From Piezodorus guildinii (Eukaryota > Arthropoda > Insecta > Hemiptera > Pentatomidae), in contig CM041294.1 of assembly GCA_023052935.1 (NCBI GenBank), forward strand, positions 44,620,736 through 44,684,735: 64,000 bases of DNA, in the 5' to 3' direction. Within the stretch, counting starts at the first letter, position 1, and each line of letters opens with the position of its first letter. Shown in pieces: positions 57,107-64,000 of the stretch. The notes under the pieces were generated by a model. It was not told where the DNA came from, ran no database searches, and worked only from the letters and a program-made list of their open reading frames with translations. Position numbers and translations under genes: made by a program.

Positions 57107-57660
57107 GCAAATTATTACACAATGGTTTATTATTTCCAAATAACAATATTGGGATATGACTGTTTATAAGGCTGTTGATAGGCAATTAAGTAATCTGAAA
57201 AGCACTAATTAAAATTAGTAATTAAAATCTCACTAATTAAAAAAAAAAAAAATTACCCCTGCTCAAAATTTGAGGGTTTTTTGTTTATCGACCTTTTATT
57301 CGCGTTTTGTTGGTTAAAAAACACTAATAACTTTTCTCTCTATTTTCAAAAATAACTAAGTTATTGAATAAAATCCTTTTAACCGGCCGCCATTTTAATA
57401 CTAACCAGCTGATATCAACGCCTAGGTGTTGGGAACATCGTTGAATGGACTAGTATTTTTGTGTCGAATTTCAAAAAAATCGGTCCAATAGTTTCGGAGA
57501 TATGCCGCGGACGGCGGACAAACGGATTTTGTTTTTATTTGTTATTCGGATTCTACGCATCTTGAAACGTAAACCCTCAAATTTTGAGCAGGGGTAATTT
57601 TATTTATTTATTTTTTTTTGGTCTATTACAAAGGTTGATTATTGAAAATAATAAACCAAA
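57107..57660 (+). repeat. Second copy of the interspersed repeat at 14574-15490
   Basis: Shares the word order listed for that copy (GGTTTATTATTT through ATTACAAAGGTT). It contains the 349-bp inverted-repeat unit at 57251-57599. Confidence 0.75.
57251..57599. mobile_element. MITE-like unit with perfect 29-bp terminal inverted repeats
   Basis: 57251-57279 (AATTACCCCTGCTCAAAATT...) and 57571-57599 are exact reverse complements. The interior holds TTTCGGAGATATGCCGCGGA and GGCGGACAAACGGATTTT. No transposase and no clear target duplication. Confidence 0.8.
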
Positions 57661-58444
57661 ATAAATGCTCACATGACTTCAATTTGCTGTTGATTATTTG
57701 TTAGTATTTTTAAAAAAAATTTCAAATAACGTCAATACGATCCAAAGTATACTTTCGGCAACATCATTCCGGAAATTCAATTTAAGTTTGGCCATTGGAA
57801 ATTTATCCCCATCTTGGCCGCATCTCTGTCCCAAGCCCCGTGAAATTAGCATTCCAACTTTGATAGCTTTTATGAATTTGACGAAGAACCCCTCAAAGAT
57901 TTTCATGAATTTTGCTTTTGAGACACTTAAGAAACTCTAATTAACAGAATTTAGAAAATAATATCTTATTTTAAAATTTTAATAACCAATACATCTCAAT
58001 AAATACACTTCAGATCGAACAAAATAAATATAATTAGGTTAAAAACCACAACATAGTTTCAGTTCATTTGATTTCTTCTATGTTTTAAACACTGGAAACC
58101 ATCGAAAAAATACAATATACAAATATTCATGTTTTTAAATTGTTTTTCATGCTAATTTGTTTGATTAGTGAAGAATTTTTGGCCACATATGCTTTTTTAT
58201 ATATATGACATTATTTTCTCATATTATAATTTATTATGAGCTTATTTCCTTATAAAATTAATAGCCCAAGATTCATCGTTCATCGCTTATCAGATTCATC
58301 ATGTCATAAGAAAAATCACATATTCACTTAATACTTGCCACTTAATTACTATTGTAACTTGTGAAGATGTGTTAAATCCATGGTGATAAGTTGTACTTTC
58401 TTGTATATGATAGATAAAAAAAGTCCCTTTTACTTCAGGGACCT
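57661..58444. other. AT-rich sequence; frames on both strands at 57694-57940 not assigned
   Basis: 57694-57906 (minus) and 57698-57940 (plus) are both open. The GC-richer part 57770-57860 could be a fragment of an unrecognised element. No splice signals support an exon. Confidence 0.3.
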
Positions 58445-59822
58445 AATCTTATCTTAATCCTACGCACCACCTATTTTCCACTGTTATGGAAACATTCCAC
58501 TATCATTCTTTTTCTAAAACCAGGCAAACCTTCCAACAACACTTCATCCTACAGGCCTATTAGTCTACTCCCCATCCTCTCCAAAATCTTCGAAAGGCTT
58601 CTTCTTAAATGTATTCTACCCCTAGTAGAATCTCAAAATCTTCCTTTCCATCAGTTTGGATTCCGTCCTCAGCATTCCACAGTTCAACAGGGGCTCCGAG
58701 TTGTAGACCATATTTCCTCACCTCTTGAATGCAAAGAGTACTGTTCTGGTGCGTTTCTGGACATTGCGCAAGCATTTGACCGGGTATGGCACACTGGATT
58801 ACTCTTCAAGCTGAAAACCCATTTACCCCAGTCTCTATACCTCATTCTCTGATCCTATCTCTCAAACCGTTCCTTCCGAGTTCGCTGTGGTGAAGAATTT
58901 TCTAACATTTATCCCGTTGAGGCCGGTGTTCCTCAAGGCAGCGTCTTGGGACCCGTCCTCTACATCCTTTACACTGCCGATATTCCTAAACATCCTGATA
59001 ACTTTCTGGCAACTTTTGCAGACGACACCGCCATCCTATCATCCAGTTCCAATCCTGAAACAGCATCCTTAAACCTTCAGAGACACCTTTTCCTTATCGA
59101 ACACTGGTGTAATAACTGGCGTGTAAAGGTGAACGAAGCCAAATGTAAACACTTAACCTTTACTCTTAGACGAAAATCCTGTCCGCCAGTTTATTTCAAC
59201 TCATTACCAATTCCTCTCTCAGATACAGTCCGGTATCTTGGCTTACTGTTAGACAAATGATTGACTTGGAACCCACATACAAGACTTAAAAGACAAGAAC
59301 TCAACCGACGATTCGGACAGTTATACCGACTACAATAGTAAATGCTTCTTATTATATCTCCAACTATACCTTGCACCACGACCTTAATGTTCCATTTATT
59401 TCAGACCTAATTCCATCCAAATTTTCCAAATTCCACCAGAACCTATTTCATCATCCTAATCCTCTAGCTCAATTCCTATCCAGCTCCACTCATCCATACA
59501 ACCCACCTAGAAGGTTGAAACGGCAGAGCCCCGCGACCTTTTGTAAATATATTGGAGTTCTAGCACTAGCTAGATTCTCCACTCAATGTGATGTATGTAT
59601 GAGTGTGTGTATGTGTATATAGGTATAAGTGAATTCTTGACTATTGTATTGATTCATTATTGTGTATATATTTTATTGTAATTTTATGCCGTGTAAATAT
59701 TGTATGAATGTAGTATTTATGATATCTTTCAGCACTACTATTAATGTCCAAATTGGGACAGATTGTAATTTTACTCAATAAAAATTGTTGTTGTTTGAAA
59801 AAAAAAAAAAATCTTATCTTAA
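58445..59822 (+). mobile_element. Jockey-group retrotransposon, 5'-truncated, internally deleted, 13-bp target duplication
   Basis: AATCTTATCTTAA at 58445-58457 is repeated at 59810-59822, the second after a poly-A tail (59798-59809). On plus the RT begins with TTYFPLLWKHSTIILFLKPG and continues YRPISLLPILSKIFERLLL, HQFGFRPQHSTVQQGL, SGAFLDIAQAFDRVWHTGLL, AGVPQGSVLGPVLYILYTAD and FLATFADDTAIL (catalytic FADD). After LTWNPHTRLKRQELNRRFGQ about 150 bp present in the sister copy at 55-56 kb are missing, and the text resumes with TLHHDLNVPF and PPRRLKRQSPATF. There are stops and shifts (for example LDK followed by TGA at 59256-59258). It is non-functional. Confidence 0.93.
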
Positions 59823-59917
59823 ATATTAAAATTCAATTTTGAACGAATTTAGTATTACAGTTACTTTTTATCTATACATTAAATATATATTTATATGTAT
59901 ATTTAATGAACAAATAT

Positions 59918-60150
59918 GGAGCCTGTGGCTGTGTGGCCAGCGCACTGATCGACCACGCCAAAGGTCGTGAGTTCGAATTCCAGTCCCGGGACGACTTTTT
60001 CCAGGTAGCAATTAAATGAGGATTCATTTACAACCTCACCATTCGTAAAAATAGGCGGAGGGAGTGTGACTCTACCCTATAAAATATAGAGAATCGCGGT
60101 GAACCATACTGCGACCAAGAGTTTCTAAGGCCTGTCGCACCAATAATATA
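59918..60150 (+). mobile_element. tRNA-derived SINE, family C
   Basis: GGAGCCTGTGGCTGTGTGGC, box A-like TGGCTGTGTGGCCAGCG and box B-like GAGTTCGAATTCC at tRNA spacing, then a tRNA-unrelated body with GGCGGAGGGAGTGTGACTC. It is a single copy in this window. It is followed by an AT-rich tail. Confidence 0.7.
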
Positions 60151-60289
60151 TTTATATTCATATATTGTCACTTTCACTTCCCTGTATCACTGTATTGATC
60201 GCCTTTATTTGGAAAAGACTGAAATAGTTTAATATACAGGACAGCAAAAAAAGACACACTTAAATAAAATTCAAAATTTAGATCAAAAA

Positions 60290-60625
60290 CTTCCAGAACT
60301 ACGAAAAACTCTCCATGTTACAAAAGCAAAATTATTCCACATACTGACCTTCACATATCAAGAGTCAACGAAGAGATCAGGACCCTCTAGAAACGTTTTA
60401 ACGAAAACTTACACGGACATACTAGCACATAAATACAAAACAGGGGCACTGCTAGCATGCCTCACAATATTCTTCGAAGGCTGAAAAGGAGCTGGAGACC
60501 TTCTGTCACAAACAGAAAATAGCGAGGAAAATATATTACTGGTTATTACTCTATCCATCACGCCTACCGCGCCACAAGATCAAAACCTAACCCCATCGCA
60601 TTCACTGGACGTCAATGAAGTTGAC
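60290..60625 (+). pseudogene. Jockey-group C-terminal remnant
   Basis: With a few stops, plus reads RVNEEIRTL, KRFNENLHGHTST and MPHNILRRLKRSWRPSV, the order of a Jockey ORF2 C-terminus (HPNPL-like block, then RRLKRxWPR). Strongly decayed. Confidence 0.45.
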
Positions 60626-60714
60626 AGTTAAAAATAAAAACATTGATGTTTACAATTTTTATCAAACTTTATAATTTGTTTTAAGTATGGTGTTTAATGC
60701 AAATCTGATGCATG

Positions 60715-60985
60715 CACCTTCTTCTTCTTCTTTCACTAGGTCCTTAGAGCCTTTCAGCGCTGAGCGTCAGCCTCAGTCCATCGCTTCCACTCAACCCTTT
60801 GAATGGCCAAATTTTTAATTTGAGTAACTGATTTACCTATCTTTCTTTCGAGTTTCTCTAGGTGCTGGATGTGCGTAGCTCTGGGTCTTTCCACCATTCA
60901 CTGTCCTGTCTCTTGGGAGTCTGCATACGAGCCAAAACCAGCGCAGTTGCCGTTTTTCTATTATCTCCTTCAGATGTATGCCCCG
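60715..60985 (-). pseudogene. RTE-like C-terminal remnant with (GAA)n tail
   Basis: Minus strand: EIIEKRQLRWFWLVCRLPRD, then SVTQIKNLAIQRVEWKRWTE and an (AAG)n tail at 60718-60733. The block order matches IxxRQLRWFGHVxRM followed by a W-rich end. The family H copy 11 starts directly at its upstream side (60986), so that copy probably inserted into it. Confidence 0.55.
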
Positions 60986-62333
60986 TTTTACTTTCACTTA
61001 CGTATATATATATAGTAAGGGAAAGTATTGCGTTCGTGAAAATTTTCGAATTCCAGTTTCCAATGGAAATACACGTTTTAGGGGCCCCTGAGTCCAAATA
61101 ACCAAGTCCCGCAAAAAGGTCTGTGGGTGTATGTGTGTGGTTACTCCCGGGCGAAAACGGAAAGTCCTATGAAACTGAAAATTCATATTTAAGACAACTA
61201 ACTATACGCCCGAGATGTTACAGCATTTTTTTTTTTTCTAAAATCGGCTGACCGGAAGTCCTACTTTATCCCATGCATTAAGCACTTTTTTACGATTTTC
61301 TCAAAGACGGCTCTAACGATTTTGATTAAACTCGCTATATAGATGCAAAATTGAATATACTTTAATATCATGTAGGTTTCATTCGCTGGGACTTCTACTT
61401 GACAAACGGCTAACATGGAATCCCCACACTAGACTGAAACGACAAGAAACTGCTCGACGCTTTCGGTTACTTCAACACTTACTTGACAAACGGTCAAAGC
61501 TTCCTCTTAACTACAAAAGACTCATATACATGACCATCATAAGACCTATCTGGACTTACGGAGTAGAGCTATGGGGGTCTACTAAACCATCGAATTCCTC
61601 TCGTATCCAATCCTTACAATCCAAAATCCTTCGTAAAATCCTCAATGCTCCATATTTTGTCACTAATAAACTTATCCATAAAGACCTTAATGTTCCGTAT
61701 GTTACTGATTTAGCCAGAACCAGGTATCATTCATTCCATGAAAAACTCCATTCCCACTCTAATCCACTGGTTTCCATTCTGTCTTCCTCCTCAATTCCTG
61801 ATAACCCTCCGAGGCGTCTGAAAAGAAGATGGCCCCGAGATCTTCTAGTTTAGGATATATTTAGAGTGCTGCCAATGGGTGTTGTCTCTACATGTATTTC
61901 ATGTCAATTTGCCATATGTCCATCACATTTACTTGATGTATTTTGTATACAGTTGTAAATATCAATAAATATGTTTAAAATGAAAAAAAAAATGAGTTTC
62001 ATTCTGATTGAAATAGTCTGATGGGGCTTAAATACAGATATTTTAAATTTTCTTTCTTTAAAGTACGTTTAATTTTGTATATTATAAAAAAATAACCATA
62101 TCATCTTATTACTATTGATAAAAAACAGGTAAATATATATTGTTGAACAAGTTCAATATCCAAGTAAAGGAGAAAACTAAAAAAAAAAAATATTTTGTTA
62201 ATGCAATTGTTTCACCGCTTGGCCATTGGATAACGCTTTCATCGCCGGACGCTCCATGTAGTTTTAACACGGAGTGATGAAAAGTCGTGTAAAAAGAAGG
62301 TAAAAGTCGTGTGTTGCGCGCACCAGATTTTTT
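60986..62333 (+). mobile_element. Family H interspersed repeat, copy 11, split by a Jockey insertion
   Basis: Starts TTTTACTTTCACTTACGTAT and ends GGTAAAAGTCGTGTGTTGCG with CGCACCAGATTTTTT. The 3' half is shortened and has unusual sequence at 62205-62290. The insertion at 61385-61995 is flanked by a duplication of the H word GTTTCATTC. Confidence 0.87.
61376..62004 (+). mobile_element. Jockey-group retrotransposon, 5'-truncated, 9-bp target duplication
   Basis: GTTTCATTC at 61376-61384 is repeated at 61996-62004, and a poly-A tail is at 61983-61992. The plus strand is open from the truncation point (LLLDKRLTWNPHTRLKRQET) through RPIWTYGVELWGSTKP, RKILNAPYFVTNKLIHKDLN and PPRRLKRRWPRDLLV to the stop at 61853. 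Over the last 107 residues it differs from the copy at 19.0-19.9 kb at five positions, so both come from one recently active source. RT core and endonuclease are absent. Confidence 0.95.
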
Positions 62334-63010
62334 AAAAATTATATTATAAACAAATGTACTGTAAATACACATAATCCATCAAGGCCATTTATCTTATTTA
62401 TTAATAACTAACTAGTTAATTGAACTCGCCTAAATGATAAGATAGAAAGGAGCAGGAAAACCTGAAGGTTCAACGCCTTACTTACTGAAGACTTACTAAG
62501 TTTACTCGGGCCGCTAAGTTTGCTGACAGTGCTGATGGATTGTTGAGCAATCGGTCAACCAATATATCTCATATCGACTCAGTCCAGGCTTCCACTTTAA
62601 TCACTTTTATAGTTATCTTTTTCAAATACTTTTTTTTTCTAAACTAGATATCAGCTCTTACACGAGCTTAGCTAAAAGCAACAAAGGATATTTTGGTGCT
62701 GAAGGTAAGCTTTATCATGTGGAGCGTTTTAAAACTTTTAACAAGCTTACTCGTTTTTATTCTAAAAGTAAAATTTTTCAAAATAGTACTCTGAGCTTAA
62801 AATACTTCCCTTTAAAAACATTATATTTCTTAAACATAAAAACATATTTTTAAAGTAAACAAATATTTTATAATATCTATGACTAAAATTGTGCCATCAA
62901 CTGATTAAATCTTGTGTTAAAAAAAGTCCATGATTATTTTAATGCGCTTAACAAAACATCTTTTATAAAATTAGCTTTAAAGTTTTATAGTTTTTCTGCT
63001 AACTTGGTAA
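62334..63010. other. AT-rich sequence without a recognised gene
   Basis: Nothing beyond short chance frames. Confidence 0.45.
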
Positions 63011-63522
63011 AGGAATAATGCGAGGAAATACTTGCGACGATTGGAAAGGTCACATTAAGTCATAAGCCACTTTAACTAGCCAAAAAATGAGATACAGAGG
63101 TGTATCTAGGGACCCCGAAGATGAATCCAACAGAGCAATTAATTAAGCGTTTAATTTTTACCTCGAGATCCCCAGAAACACCGTCGTATAACGTACAGCA
63201 ATAGTCGAAGTGGGGAAATATTAGAGAGGTAACGAGGAGTTTTCGGGTTTCGTGCGGAAATAGGTGACGGAGGGAAAACAGTCGCTTTAAGGTTGAAAAG
63301 GTATATGATTTTTAAAGGATAGAGTTTGGTCAAAGGTCCCAAGGTCCCAAAATCCCAGATTCCTGACAGTCGGGTGGAACTTTATAGGAATACTATTTAG
63401 GTACACGGTTGGGATATGTGGAACAGTTTTTAGGAGGTGATGGGATCCTATTACAATTGCTTTTGTTTTTTTAGCATTTAGTTTTAACTTATTGACTACA
63501 GCCCAGTGACTTTTTCGATTGT
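63011..63522 (-). pseudogene. Non-LTR RT fragment, C-terminal half
   Basis: The minus strand reads NKLKLNAKKTKAIVIGSH, then IPTVYLNSIPIKFHPTVRNL, and after frame changes FPHETRKLLVTSLIFPHFDY, VSGDLEVKIKRLINCSVGFI and FGVPRYTSVSHFL. This is the region after the RT active site in CR1/Jockey-like elements (KTKAIVxG, then SLIFPHFDYC, then INxSVRFI). The YADD part would lie where the SINE is inserted, at or beyond 63523. Frameshifts show decay. Probably related to the remnant at 11.35-11.73 kb. Confidence 0.7.
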
Positions 63523-63843
63523 ATTGTATTTTTATTTTTTTTTTATTTTTTTTTTTTATTTAACGTCACTTTATGCTACTATGGCTAATCGGACGATGCT
63601 ACAGTGGGAGTCCTAAATTTTGCCGATCCAGGTTTTATTAGGATAGGGATCTTTAACGAGTACCTGACATCGCATAGGCTCGGGACCACCTTTTAACGTC
63701 CCCTCCGAAGGACGGCGTAACTAAGGATTTTTTACCCCCATTAAAAAATCCTAGGACCACCTGCGGGTTTGAACCCGTGACCTTTAGCATGGGAGGCTGT
63801 TACGCTAGCCACCCAGCTACAAGTGATCCCATTGTATTTTTAT
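63523..63843 (-). mobile_element. tRNA-derived SINE, family B, full length, 13-bp target duplication
   Basis: ATTGTATTTTTAT at 63523-63535 is repeated at 63831-63843. The minus strand begins GGGATCACTTGTAGCTGGGT, with box B GGGTTCAAACCC, the body word CGTCCTTCGGAGGGGACGTT, and ends GACGTTAAATAAA plus an A-rich tail. Confidence 0.95.
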
Positions 63844-64000
63844 ATTATTATATATTGTAATTTGATTCAATATGGACAATAATAATAATGCTTTAAGATC
63901 GGATTCTTACAATATGAAATAAAATAATTATTTAAATATTTTAAAAATTACAAGGAATATTCACTCACTATACTCAAACGCTGTACTATGCCCTCTGATG
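63844..64000. other. AT-rich end of window, no gene
   Basis: Nothing recognised. Confidence 0.4.

Overview
The window is eukaryotic, very AT-rich and dense in transposable elements. tRNA-derived SINEs, Jockey-group and RTE-like non-LTR retrotransposons, a Penelope-like element, short introns with GT/AG borders and an ankyrin-repeat gene together suggest an arthropod, most likely an insect. No bacterial gene, operon, CRISPR array, rRNA or functional tRNA was seen. The only clear host-type gene is an ankyrin-repeat gene or recent pseudogene at 46.0-48.5 kb. A single orphan exon candidate lies at 10.1 kb.

Layout. 0.7-1.45 kb: RTE-like reverse transcriptase remnant (minus). 3.1-4.8 kb: first copy of an ~0.9 kb interspersed repeat (here 'family H') broken by a Jockey gag fragment. 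5.8-6.2 kb: SINE. 6.2-14.6 kb: AT-rich sequence holding (TA)n tracts, the orphan exon candidate and a non-LTR remnant. 14.6-18.0 kb: an older interspersed repeat and two H copies. 19.0-23.8 kb: 5'-truncated Jockey copy with target duplication, two SINEs, Penelope-type ends, an H copy and an RTE-like remnant. 24.9-26.1 kb: Penelope-like 3' part with a GIY-YIG domain and a hammerhead-like motif. 26.3-36.6 kb: more H copies, a second type of non-LTR element and a Jockey element with a long open RT frame nested in an H copy. 38.9-43.7 kb: a nearly full-length but broken Jockey element (ORF1+ORF2) bracketed by inverted ~265-bp repeats that carry hammerhead-like cores. 44-46 kb: SINE and H copy. 46.0-48.5 kb: ankyrin gene. 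49.1-54.0 kb: a satellite complex built of inverted 112-bp arrays, flanked by inverted 21-bp minisatellites and then by a direct duplication. 54.2-64 kb: H copies, three Jockey insertions with clear target duplications, a MITE with perfect 29-bp terminal inverted repeats, SINEs and RT remnants.

Family H occurs at least 11 times in both orientations. Its plan is a 5' hairpin containing ACTTTCACTTAC, an internal (GT)n tract, the inverted GTAAGTGAAAGT near the 3' end, a short terminal stem-loop and T-rich flanks. That resembles non-autonomous Helentron-type rolling-circle elements, but the assignment is an inference. Four H copies are split by younger Jockey-group insertions, two with readable target-site duplications, which gives a relative insertion order.

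The most unusual structures are the inverted satellite complex at 49-54 kb, the hammerhead-bearing inverted repeats around a Jockey element at 39-43.7 kb, and the ankyrin gene whose roughly 15 repeats are kept only by changing reading frame about seven times.
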